Shown here one piece after another: positions 26,253-34,169 of a stretch of DNA of 64,000 nt; the first letter of the stretch is position 1; each line of letters begins with the position of its first letter. A program made the position numbers and the translations under genes. The notes under the pieces are model-generated. The model saw only the letters and a program-made list of their open reading frames with translations, did not search any database and was not told where the DNA came from. Source of the stretch: CAINVV01 sp037137375 (GTDB taxonomy: Bacteria > Bacteroidota > Bacteroidia > Bacteroidales > Prolixibacteraceae); the NCBI GenBank assembly GCA_037137375.1, contig JBAXKJ010000007.1:105724-169723 (forward strand). The letters are read 5' to 3'.

Positions 26253-27023
26253 TCAGATTCTGATTTGTTCACTAGTTTTTCCAAACCGTCTCTCCCTCTT
26301 TTGGAAATCGTTAACTGCCTCAAAAAGATCCTCTTTACGATAGTCCGGCCAAAGCTTCTGCGTAAAATACAGCTCTGTATAGGCTATCTGCCAAAGAAGA
26401 AAATTACTGACCCTGAATTCTCCGCCGGTTCTAATCAGCAGTTCAGGATTGGGCAGGCCAAATGTAGGAAGATATTTTCCAATCAACTCCTCATTTAGGT
26501 CACTTTTGTCAATTTTGTTGTTTTTTAACTCTTCAGCCATATTTTTAAAGGCTTCAACTAGCTCCCACCTACCCGAATAGCTCAAGGCAAGCACCAGTCT
26601 CAGACCGGTATTTCCAGAAGTTCTTTCAATTGCTCCCGCTAAGTTTTGTTGAACTTCTTCCGGCATGGACTTAAGGTCGCCAATGGCACGCAAAGACACA
26701 TTATTTTTATGGAGGTTTTCGGTTTCTGCAACGATTGCATGTACAAGAAGCCCCATCAGGGCATCCACTTCTTCTTTCGGGCGGTTCCAGTTTTCAGTGG
26801 AAAAAGCATACAGGGTGAGATACTCTATACCAATCTCTCCGGCTCCTTCGACGACCGACCTAACTGCTTCAACTCCCTGACGATGACCAAAAATCCGGTC
26901 ATTACCATGAAGTTCGGCCCATCGTCCGTTGCCATCCATGATAATGGCTACATGCTGTGGTATTTTATTAATTATCAGTTCTTTAGAAGGCACTTTTCTT
27001 TCCGTATTTAGCATTGGGATCAT
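26253..27023 (-). CDS. uppS: Isoprenyl transferase (undecaprenyl diphosphate synthase)
   Basis: 256 residues (255 plus or minus 3, since an ATG at 27014 is equally possible). The catalytic 'IMDGNGRWA' with Asp30, then 'GHRQGVEAVRSV', 'YLTLYAFSTENWNRP' and the C-terminal 'LLIRTGGEFRVSNFLLWQIAYTELYF' are the full set of cis-prenyltransferase signatures. It makes the C55 lipid carrier for peptidoglycan and surface glycans. Its start overlaps the end of the DUF6089 gene by about 40 bases, and its stop is 1 base from the bamA start, so these genes form a tightly packed operon. Confidence 0.97.
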   Translation of the reverse strand: MIPMLNTERKVPSKELIINKIPQHVAIIMDGNGRWAELHGNDRIFGHRQGVEAVRSVVEGAGEIGIEYLTLYAFSTENWNRPKEEVDALMGLLVHAIVAETENLHKNNVSLRAIGDLKSMPEEVQQNLAGAIERTSGNTGLRLVLALSYSGRWELVEAFKNMAEELKNNKIDKSDLNEELIGKYLPTFGLPNPELLIRTGGEFRVSNFLLWQIAYTELYFTQKLWPDYRKEDLFEAVNDFQKRERRFGKTSEQIRI

Positions 27024-27897
27024 TCACAATACAGTTCCCTTTCTGGGTCCAAACCTGCCAGTGTAAGGAGAGATGCAAGGATGCATACCAATCATTGTTA
27101 ATTAATTTATTTGAGGCAACCTGATCCTGGTATCTTCCGGGAATACCAATTGGTGACTGAAATCTCGTGGGATCAACAAGATTGTCAATATTATCAGTAA
27201 ATGTTTTTCTGACACAAAATTCGACACAAGCCCCTAATCTCTTGGTAAGATTGTATTTAATGCCAAATCCCATTGGAATAATGGGGGAAAGGGCATCTGT
27301 CTTGTTTGAAATTTGACCTCCCTGATTTACATATGCATAAGCAGTATTGTAGATTGGAAAGCTGACCGGAGAATTAAAAGCCATCTGATCCGGGGGTGGA
27401 ATATTGTTAGGATCCAAAATTATGGTACCTTGCCTGGGCGCTCTTGAATAAAACGCGCCTACACCCAGCGAGAGAAAAGGGGTAAACCTGTTTTTTTTCA
27501 AACTACCCATTTGATAATCAAGGAAATTGAATTCAAGTATCGCTTCAAAGGTCTGAATGCTTCTCTTAAAATAATAATCATTATTCAAAACCTGAAGATA
27601 TACACCTTGATCATTGTTGGGAGGGTTGCCATCCGGATCTGCCAGCCTGACTCCAGGCATCGTTCCATAGGCCTGCAGATTTCCGGTAACCAGCTGTCCG
27701 CGAACAGATAACCTTTTGTTAAAATTATACCTTCCCAGCACACCATACAAAGGAGTTACAGATTTGGAGTAATCAACACTTTGAATATCACCCCAATACG
27801 CAGCCGCCCCGATGCGTACACCAAGATCCGCGGTTCTTTGCGGCCGGGCCGACAAAAAACAAAGAAACAGGAATAGCGTGAAAGACAACTTTTTCAT
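26983..27897 (-). CDS. DUF6089 family outer-membrane beta-barrel-like protein
   Basis: 304 residues from ATG 27897, chosen because 'MKKLSFTLFLFLCFLSARP' is a signal peptide. The frame is open 48 codons further up but that part overlaps nadK. The mature part is built of alternating aromatic/polar strands ('DLGVRIGAAAYWGDIQSVDY', 'RYNFNKRLSVRGQLVTGNL', 'FTPFLSLGVGAFYSRAP', 'PIIPMGFGIKYNLTKRLGAC'), as in small OmpA-like or porin barrels. Proteins of this family sit next to uppS and bamA in many Bacteroidota, suggesting an envelope role, but no function is established. The 3' end overlaps uppS by about 40 bases. Confidence 0.85.
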   Translation of the reverse strand: MKKLSFTLFLFLCFLSARPQRTADLGVRIGAAAYWGDIQSVDYSKSVTPLYGVLGRYNFNKRLSVRGQLVTGNLQAYGTMPGVRLADPDGNPPNNDQGVYLQVLNNDYYFKRSIQTFEAILEFNFLDYQMGSLKKNRFTPFLSLGVGAFYSRAPRQGTIILDPNNIPPPDQMAFNSPVSFPIYNTAYAYVNQGGQISNKTDALSPIIPMGFGIKYNLTKRLGACVEFCVRKTFTDNIDNLVDPTRFQSPIGIPGRYQDQVASNKLINNDWYASLHLSLHWQVWTQKGNCIVNDPNAKYGKKSAF

Positions 27898-27973
27898 GGA
27901 GCAAAACAGACAGCATTTAAGATCGGCATGTACCAATCCTAATAGTACCGCACATTGCAAAGGTAATAGAAAC

Positions 27974-28855
27974 TTAGTTTCTTTTGTCTGCTCCCCACAA
28001 GAGTTTTTTTCGCAGGGTTTCGTAAAAAGACTGGTTTTCAAATTTCAAAACGTTGATGATGAAGTCTGATTTACTGATGGTCCAAACCATGTCATTCTCG
28101 AAAGGAGCCGATCTGGAATCGAGTGAGGCCATGTATCTCCCTCCCCGGCCTTCCACCCAAAGCCTGACAATTTCACTGTCTGGAATTACTACTGGCCTGA
28201 TAGCCAGATTATGCGGGGCAATCGGAGCGATGACGAAATTGGAGGATTCCGGAGTGATAATCGGTCCGCCGACACTAAGCGAATAGGCGGTCGTTCCGGT
28301 AGGTGTCGAGACGATCAATCCATCTGCCCAGTAACTGTTGAGCAGATCTCCCCCGACCTCCACATGGACCGTAATCATCTGTGAAGAATCTTGTTTGTGA
28401 ACCGTAAACTCATTCAGGGCATAAGGAAAACTCTGAAACAAGCCGTATTCGTTCTCAAGCTTCAGCAGAGAACGCGGTTGCAGGATGAATCTGCCCGCAA
28501 AAAACTGTTCCATCGAAAATTCAAGCTCCGACTGAGCGATATCCGCCAAAAAACCGAGTCTGCCGCTGTTGATTCCAACCATCGGGATGCCTGATTTCCT
28601 CACAAAAGTGATGGCTTCCAGGAAAGTGCCGTCGCCACCGATACTCATGAAATAATCCACGCCTATCAACTCCTGGTGAGTCGAAAAACCATCCACCTGG
28701 CCTACATCCATCCCGACTTCCTGCAGCAGATACTCAAGGAAAGGTTGGTAAACAATGACTTCTGTTTTGTGTCGGTGCAGAATATTCAATAGACGCACCA
28801 TGCTATCGCGAAAAATTGGAGCAATATTCCAACCAAAAAGGGCAATTCTCATCAA
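27974..28855 (-). CDS. nadK: NAD kinase
   Basis: 293 residues. The ATP-NAD kinase makes NADP from NAD. The 'MSIGGDGTFLEAITFV' motif (GGDGT, about residue 75) is the nucleotide-binding signature. 'GINSGRLGFLADI' and the C-terminal-domain motif 'DGLIVSTPTGTTAYSLSVGGPII' complete the family set. It is cytoplasmic. It is upstream of DUF6089-uppS-bamA on the same strand (76 bases) and 9 bases after the CBS-domain gene, so it probably shares their transcript. Confidence 0.97.
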   Translation of the reverse strand: MMRIALFGWNIAPIFRDSMVRLLNILHRHKTEVIVYQPFLEYLLQEVGMDVGQVDGFSTHQELIGVDYFMSIGGDGTFLEAITFVRKSGIPMVGINSGRLGFLADIAQSELEFSMEQFFAGRFILQPRSLLKLENEYGLFQSFPYALNEFTVHKQDSSQMITVHVEVGGDLLNSYWADGLIVSTPTGTTAYSLSVGGPIITPESSNFVIAPIAPHNLAIRPVVIPDSEIVRLWVEGRGGRYMASLDSRSAPFENDMVWTISKSDFIINVLKFENQSFYETLRKKLLWGADKRN

Positions 28856-28864
28856 TTGTCAGGT

Positions 28865-29536
28865 TTAAGTATTCATGTATCGCATAAACTGGTCGAACCT
28901 GTCGTCGATCAGACTATTCAGCGGTGTCTGATCCATAAAAGTAGTGATAATATCATAATTATAACGGTTCAGGGTCTGAATCATTCCCGAAAGATCGACC
29001 TTGTTGACCTTAATAGTCACGTTAAGTTCAGTGGTGGATCCTGGTGGTTTCCAGGTATAAAGACTAAGAATCCGGGCATCATTTCCCTCTATAATCTGGG
29101 TGATCTGTGCCAGTGAATAATCTCTTTCGCACATCTGAAGCTCGAGAATACCACCGGGTTCGTTGGGCGAAAAAAGGGATGTCAGGGTAATACTGAGATC
29201 ATACCTAGAAATTGATCCCAGGTAGGTATGGTCGTCCGCCAGCACCGGTACGATCGAAACACTGCAACCGGATGCCACTGCTGCAACTTCAAAAATATGC
29301 TGGTAAGGATGAACATGTGGTTTCATCAGCTGATCCGTCAGGAAAGTCTCAATCGGTTCATCAAAATCGTGCGCATCGAAAATCTCTTTGTCTGATATCA
29401 CTCCAAGATACTCATTATCAGAGACAATTGGCAGATGGGAAACTCTGAAAACATCCATCAGCGACAATACCTTGGAGGCAGTATCCTTAGGGCTTACGGA
29501 AGGAATTGAATCAGAAATAAGTGTTTCTGCAATCAT
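28865..29536 (-). CDS. CBS-domain protein with ACT-like C-terminus (AcuB-like)
   Basis: 223 residues. Two CBS motifs fill about residues 1-125 ('SKVLSLMDVFRVSHLPIVSD', 'YLGVISDKEIFDA', then 'AAVASGCSVSIVPVLADDHTYLGSISRYDL'). The C-terminal part ('GGILELQMCERDYSLAQITQ' and what follows) resembles an ACT regulatory fold. CBS pairs bind adenosine nucleotides and ACT domains bind small ligands, so a sensory or regulatory role is likely. The target is unknown. It is the first gene of the nadK operon and is divergent from pdxJ. Confidence 0.85.
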   Translation of the reverse strand: MIAETLISDSIPSVSPKDTASKVLSLMDVFRVSHLPIVSDNEYLGVISDKEIFDAHDFDEPIETFLTDQLMKPHVHPYQHIFEVAAVASGCSVSIVPVLADDHTYLGSISRYDLSITLTSLFSPNEPGGILELQMCERDYSLAQITQIIEGNDARILSLYTWKPPGSTTELNVTIKVNKVDLSGMIQTLNRYNYDIITTFMDQTPLNSLIDDRFDQFMRYMNT

Positions 29537-29581
29537 GATCTGTTCATTATGAATGAGGAATGAGAATCATTTCGTAAATTG

Positions 29582-29589
29582 CAAACCTA
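29582..29589 (-). promoter_or_regulatory. Candidate -7 element of the CBS-nadK operon
   Basis: Minus-strand TAGGTTTG matches TAnnTTTG and lies 46 bases before the CBS-protein start, in the 70-base divergent gap with pdxJ. A TTTG at the exact -33 spacing was not found. Confidence 0.35.
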
Positions 29590-29606
29590 ATTAATAGGAA
29601 GCAAAA

Positions 29607-30320
29607 ATGACACGATTAAGTGTAAATATAAATAAAATTGCAACATTGCGAAACAGCCGCGGTGGAACCATGCCCAGCGTCACACATGCGGCCATTCAAT
29701 GCCAGAAGTTTGGCGCGGAGGGTGTCACCATTCATCCACGTCCTGATGAACGGCACATCCGGTATGCCGATGCCCGCGAATTAAAACCCCTGATCACGAC
29801 GGAATTTAACATAGAAGGATATCCTGATCCTCGATTTATCGACCTGGTTCTTGAAGTTAAACCTGATCAGGTCACGCTCGTCCCAGATTCGCCTTCCGCC
29901 ATTACCTCCAATGCAGGCTGGGACACCATTCTTCATCATGATTTTCTGAAAGAGGTCGTTGGCCGATTTCATATCGCCGGCATCCGGGTATCCCTTTTCG
30001 TCGGAACTGAAACCCGGATGATTGAGGGCGCTGCACAAACTGGCGCCGATAGGGTCGAATTGTATACAGAGCCCTATGCGACAGCTTTCCCGGAGGATCC
30101 GGCAGCCGCGATCAAATCCTTTGCCGAAGCAGCGAAAGTAGCCGCAAAATGTGGACTGGGACTCAATGCCGGCCACGATCTTAGCCTGGAAAACCTGCGC
30201 TATTTCGACCAGCATATTCCGAACCTGCTCGAAGTCTCCATCGGTCACGCACTCATTGCGGACGCCCTCTACCTCGGTCTGGAGGAGACCATTCACAGGT
30301 ATCTTGCCTGTTTAAAGTAA
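29607..30320 (+). CDS. pdxJ: Pyridoxine 5'-phosphate synthase
   Basis: 237 residues; a TIM-barrel enzyme that joins 1-deoxyxylulose 5-phosphate with 3-amino-2-oxopropyl phosphate in vitamin B6 synthesis. 'LSVNINKIATLRNSRGG' is the classic N-terminus, where Bacteroidota have I-A-T-L-R-N-S-R-G in place of the D-x-A-x-x-R form. 'HPRPDERHIRYAD' and the C-terminal 'LLEVSIGHALIADALYLGLE' are also conserved. It overlaps the following hydrolase gene by one base (TAATG), so translation is coupled. The PdxA partner of this pathway may be encoded elsewhere. Confidence 0.97.
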   Translation: MTRLSVNINKIATLRNSRGGTMPSVTHAAIQCQKFGAEGVTIHPRPDERHIRYADARELKPLITTEFNIEGYPDPRFIDLVLEVKPDQVTLVPDSPSAITSNAGWDTILHHDFLKEVVGRFHIAGIRVSLFVGTETRMIEGAAQTGADRVELYTEPYATAFPEDPAAAIKSFAEAAKVAAKCGLGLNAGHDLSLENLRYFDQHIPNLLEVSIGHALIADALYLGLEETIHRYLACLK

Positions 30321-31123
30321 TGAAATTATTTTTCAGAAAATACGGCTCCGGGCCGGACATGATCATCCTGCACGGATTGTATGGGTCATCGGATAACTGG
30401 ATCACCATTGCACATAAACTGGAAGGGCATTATACCGTGTACTTGCCCGACCTGCGTAACCACGGAGCATCTCCCCACGCTGCGGAACATACCTTTGCTG
30501 CAATGTCGGAAGATCTGTCTCAGTTTTATGAGGATCACCAGATAGGAGATGCCTTCCTGATAGGGCATAGTATGGGAGGTAAAGTTGCTATGCGTTTCGC
30601 CGCGGAAAATCCTGAAAAGGTAAATAAGCTCCTGATCGTCGATATCGCCCCAAAAGATTACTTAGCAGGAAACAACAACTTCAAGCATATCCGTCAGCAT
30701 GAAATGATTCTCGCACTGCTGCAAAATCCCGATCTGAGCGCTTTTCATTCTCGGCAGGAGCTGGATAATTTCTTTAGTTCAAGGATCAAAGAGGAAACCG
30801 TGCGGCATTTTCTGCTGAAGAATATCCACCGGAGCCACGAGGGAAAATTCGCCTGGAAGATCAATGCGGAAGTGCTGAGGGATTCATTCAGAAGTATTGT
30901 AAGTGAGATGGATTTGACGTGGTTCGAAGAACGGATGCCCATCACCGCCTATCCGGTTACGTTCGTCAGGGGAATGAATTCTGAATATGTCAGCGACTCA
31001 GACTGGCCTGATATCAGGAGGATTTATCCTGAAGCGAGGTTAGTGGATTTCCCCGATGCAGGTCACTGGTTGCATGCAGAACAGCCCTCCAGGTTAGTAA
31101 ATGTGATTCTTGGAAAGGAATAA
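30320..31123 (+). CDS. Alpha/beta-fold hydrolase (YbfF/esterase type)
   Basis: 267 residues. The oxyanion-hole motif 'ILHGLYGSSDNW' (about residues 16-27), the nucleophile elbow 'IGHSMGGKVA' with the catalytic Ser, and the late His in 'FPDAGHWLHAEQP' give a complete Ser-Asp-His triad arrangement. The family includes YbfF-like acyl-CoA or general carboxyl esterases. The substrate is unknown. It is coupled to pdxJ by a TAATG stop/start overlap. Its stop lies 3 bases from the convergent VOC gene. Confidence 0.9.
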   Translation: MKLFFRKYGSGPDMIILHGLYGSSDNWITIAHKLEGHYTVYLPDLRNHGASPHAAEHTFAAMSEDLSQFYEDHQIGDAFLIGHSMGGKVAMRFAAENPEKVNKLLIVDIAPKDYLAGNNNFKHIRQHEMILALLQNPDLSAFHSRQELDNFFSSRIKEETVRHFLLKNIHRSHEGKFAWKINAEVLRDSFRSIVSEMDLTWFEERMPITAYPVTFVRGMNSEYVSDSDWPDIRRIYPEARLVDFPDAGHWLHAEQPSRLVNVILGKE

Positions 31124-31126
31124 ATT

Positions 31127-32200
31127 TCAGTCTTTTACCCTGCTGAATTTTAAGGATTTCAATACCCAGCGAGGTAGGTGTTTTGCTGGGTTTCTCTTCC
31201 TGAGATTCAGGTAAAGGCCCAATTTTTTCATGATTGGCAGCTTATGTGTCTCCACAAATTCTATTAAAGTGCCATCCGGGTCCTCGATGTAAGAAAAATG
31301 ACCGGCCGCCTCACCCATGTCGAAACTATTTCCTTCGTGCTGGGCGAAACTGTCGACGGTAAAGGCAAATCCCCGCGCGGCACAGGCAGCATTGAGCTCT
31401 TCCATACCGTTGATATCATAACAAAGATGAATGAATCCAAGATCTCCCCAGAAACGGTCTTCGTAGATCTTTCGGGGTACCCGGTCCTCCGATTGTACCA
31501 GCTCAATTTCACTGTCTCCCAACAGGCGTCCGAAAGCGCCGGCCCTGGGCACGCTGTGTTTTAACAAGACCCTTCTAAACCTGGCATTTCCGCCGTTTAA
31601 ACTTGCAAGATCAGGAAAAACTCCCTCCTTGTCGAAGGTTATTTCATCGTAACCGAGAATGTCGGAATAGACTTTTAGGGAGTCCTCTACGTTGGTGACG
31701 CCAATCATGACACCATAGACGGAGCCCGTATGTTTTTTGCGGTTCCCGAACCAATTCTTCGATTCAATTACCTGGAATACATTATCATAAGGATCTGTTA
31801 CGAAGAAAAAATTGCGTCCGTCAGGATCGACGGCCAGCTCGCTGACATTTAATTTTTCCTCAGTAAACCACTTGTGCGTCCAACTTGCATCACGTGTCTT
31901 GATCTTTGCGGCAAAAATTCCCAGATCACCCAGGAGAGGTTCAAAATGAGGAGCCCTTGGGGTTCGTTCTGTATATTGCCAAATCTCAAAACCACCGCCT
32001 CCGTTCATGTTCAATGCGAGAACAGCATGCCGTTTCTGCGGCTCTCCCCCTGTATAAGGCAACATTAGCGACGCGGTAGCACTCTCTTCAAATACCTTGA
32101 TATCCATTCCAAGGTATTTGCGGTACCATTTCCAAGCTTCTGCCACATTGGTTACCCCAATGCCAAGCTGTTGAATACCGCTAATTATTATCCCTTCCAT
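31127..32200 (-). CDS. Double VOC-domain (glyoxalase/dioxygenase-fold) protein
   Basis: 357 residues with two vicinal-oxygen-chelate modules. The first covers about 5-150 ('GIQQLGIGVTNVAEAWKWYR' and 'FFFVTDPYDNVFQVIES') and the second about 155-320 ('VYGVMIGVTNVEDSLKVYSD' and 'HFSYIEDPDGTLIEFVETHK'). The terminal Glu in 'IEFVE' and the His in 'GHFSYIEDPDG' look like metal ligands. This bilobal form is found in extradiol-type dioxygenases and glyoxalase-like enzymes. No substrate can be assigned. The last 40 residues are basic ('LYLNLRKRNPAKHLPRW'). The SDR gene lies 18 bases upstream in the same direction, so they form a pair. Confidence 0.82.
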   Translation of the reverse strand: MEGIIISGIQQLGIGVTNVAEAWKWYRKYLGMDIKVFEESATASLMLPYTGGEPQKRHAVLALNMNGGGGFEIWQYTERTPRAPHFEPLLGDLGIFAAKIKTRDASWTHKWFTEEKLNVSELAVDPDGRNFFFVTDPYDNVFQVIESKNWFGNRKKHTGSVYGVMIGVTNVEDSLKVYSDILGYDEITFDKEGVFPDLASLNGGNARFRRVLLKHSVPRAGAFGRLLGDSEIELVQSEDRVPRKIYEDRFWGDLGFIHLCYDINGMEELNAACAARGFAFTVDSFAQHEGNSFDMGEAAGHFSYIEDPDGTLIEFVETHKLPIMKKLGLYLNLRKRNPAKHLPRWVLKSLKFSRVKD

Positions 32201-32218
32201 AATTATAATATTTTTAGA

Positions 32219-33013
32219 TCAGCCAAGTGGATCAATCCTTTTTGCAATGAAATAAAACAGCCAGGGCAGGTACCGTTTTAGATAAGGCATAATTACATCT
32301 TTTTTCCCAATAATCACCTCTTTGCGGTTACTGTTTACGGAGCGGATAATTTTTGCGGCGCATTTTTCTACCCTCACTCCCTTTTCCTGTCCTTTGTCCA
32401 TCAGCCCATGTTCCTTTCCTGTGGAAGTAAGGGCATGCAGGGAGATATTGGTCTTCACCATCCCCGGACAAACCATGGTAACCCGGATATTATCTTTGAA
32501 ATGTTCGAGTCGGAGGGTCTCGAAAAATCCATGCAGGGCATGCTTTGCAGATGCATAAATGGACCTCATCGGGAAACCGAATAATCCTGTCAGACTACTA
32601 ATCACTACGATTTTGCCTCCTCCGGTTCTGATCATAAAAGGAAGGATCTGTTGCGTGAGGTTCACATGACCCCAAAAATCCACCTCCATGATCCTTCGTG
32701 CTACTTCGTCGGGCGTATCAAGCAGCTTCGACCGCTGCGTGATTCCGCCGTTATTTACCAGGATATCTATCCGCGGAAACTCTGACTGCACCATGGCCAC
32801 AGCCTGGGATATTTCTTCTTTCCTGGTAAGGTCGAAGGCAATAACCCGAACATCAGCTCCCTTGTTGGTGCACTGTTCACTGACAATTTCAAGTTGCTGC
32901 TGGTTGCGTCCGGAGAGAACCAATTGCGTTCCGGGAGCAGCCCACTGAAGTGCCAGCGCTTCACCGATGCCTGAGGAGGCGCCGGTAATCCAGACTATAC
33001 GAGATTTATCCAT
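32219..33013 (-). CDS. Short-chain dehydrogenase/reductase
   Basis: 264 residues of the classical SDR fold. The cofactor motif 'TGASSGIGEALALQWA' begins at residue 10. 'VNNGGITQR' corresponds to the NNAG motif. The catalytic Ser is in 'VVISSLTGLFG' and the Tyr-Lys pair in 'YASAKHALHGFF'. The C-terminus ('YLKRYLPWLFYFIAKRI') is hydrophobic and may contact membrane, as in DHRS7-like enzymes. It is first in a two-gene unit with the VOC protein. The substrate is unknown. Confidence 0.9.
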   Translation of the reverse strand: MDKSRIVWITGASSGIGEALALQWAAPGTQLVLSGRNQQQLEIVSEQCTNKGADVRVIAFDLTRKEEISQAVAMVQSEFPRIDILVNNGGITQRSKLLDTPDEVARRIMEVDFWGHVNLTQQILPFMIRTGGGKIVVISSLTGLFGFPMRSIYASAKHALHGFFETLRLEHFKDNIRVTMVCPGMVKTNISLHALTSTGKEHGLMDKGQEKGVRVEKCAAKIIRSVNSNRKEVIIGKKDVIMPYLKRYLPWLFYFIAKRIDPLG

Positions 33014-33095
33014 TTGGCCAGTTTGTAAGATCGCTTCCCGACCGGGGAAAGCCGTGGAAGACGAGCATTAATTGTTGGCAAATATAAAATAAATC

Positions 33096-33152
33096 AAAAG
33101 AAATGTCCGCCTTCATGGCTTGGATTTGTTATCCAAACCAGTCGGGCGGACA
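33096..33152 (-). terminator. Intrinsic terminator after the secreted-protein gene
   Basis: On the minus strand, TGTCCGCC pairs with GGCGGACA, with an inner hairpin (TTGGAT/ATCCAA) stacked inside. It is followed by TTTCTTTT. It lies about 40 bases after the stop codon at 33191. Confidence 0.8.
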
Positions 33153-33190
33153 CTTAGGATTAAGGAAAGGGTTAAAAGTTGGAAATGAAA

Positions 33191-34060
33191 TTATTGTGCG
33201 CAAACCATGCTGAAATCCCAGGCAGTACTGTTACCCAAACATCCGCTTACATAAATCGTAATGTATTGACCGTAAGATGGATTGTAAGTGAAGGTCAGGA
33301 CTCCCGACTTACCTACAAAACCTGGCAGCGGATTGCTGCACTGGCACAATGGAGGTACCAGAAGACCTGTATCGGTTCCTGTACCAGCCATCCATCTGGT
33401 TCCCTGATAGACATCGATCCGGTCGGGAACGGTATAAGTATTGTAATTAACATTGACTGTTCCAGCCTTGGAGCCGAGGTTGACAGACATAGCGGTCAAG
33501 CCTTCGCTTCCCGACATATGGGCATCGGCACAGGTGAGCGGAACTCTTAATACAATCTGAGAAGTTACCCAATTACTGATCAATCCGTTGACATCAACGA
33601 TACAATAGGTCACAGTAAATGTACCATATTTAACCAATTCAGGCAGTGTGATTGGAATCACAATGGTCCCGGAAGTGGTCGAGGTAGAGGAAGAATTTGT
33701 CACCTTGATGTACCCGTTTGTCGAACCCTGGACACTGATATACACATACTTCCAGTTAGAGGTAGAGGTGTATCCGATGGGAAGCTGGAACTGAACACCG
33801 GGGTTGAAGGAAACGGAAGGCTGGCTGGAGGTAATCTTCGGAATCGTGGTTCCGGTAGAAGCTGTTGGAATCGTACCGGTAACAAGAACCCCATTAGGAA
33901 TCACAATAACTTCCTGCAAACCATTAGAGTTGGAAGTGGCAATACTATCTTGTGTTTTTGATTTGAAGAGATCATCACAACTGATAATATTGACTGCAAA
34001 AATGGGCGCCAGAACAAATGGCAGGAGCATTAACAGGTTTTTTAGAGTTTTTTTCATCAC
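33191..34060 (-). CDS. Secreted or lipid-anchored protein of unknown function
   Basis: 289 residues. A signal peptide (residues 1-30) ends in 'FAVNIISCDDLF', where the Cys could be a lipidation site, although the lipobox is weak. A Ser/Thr-rich linker follows, then two beta-sandwich-like parts: about 75-175 ('QPSVSFNPGVQFQLPIGYTS', 'TITLPELVKYGTFTVTYCIVD'-like strands) and about 176-289. The second has 'VNVNYNTYTVPDRIDVYQGT' and four or more cysteines ('PPLCQCSNPLPGF', 'GCLGNS', 'MVCAQ'), suggesting disulfides. I do not recognise the family. It is a single-gene unit with its own terminator. Confidence 0.7.
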   Translation of the reverse strand: MMKKTLKNLLMLLPFVLAPIFAVNIISCDDLFKSKTQDSIATSNSNGLQEVIVIPNGVLVTGTIPTASTGTTIPKITSSQPSVSFNPGVQFQLPIGYTSTSNWKYVYISVQGSTNGYIKVTNSSSTSTTSGTIVIPITLPELVKYGTFTVTYCIVDVNGLISNWVTSQIVLRVPLTCADAHMSGSEGLTAMSVNLGSKAGTVNVNYNTYTVPDRIDVYQGTRWMAGTGTDTGLLVPPLCQCSNPLPGFVGKSGVLTFTYNPSYGQYITIYVSGCLGNSTAWDFSMVCAQ

Positions 34061-34169
34061 TTGGTTTTTTTAAGATTAGAATCTTTTAACTTGAGGATAT
34101 TTTCAGGTTTTTTCAAGGATGAAATTGCATATTTATTGATCAGAAATAAATAGCCCCAATGCGTCATTT

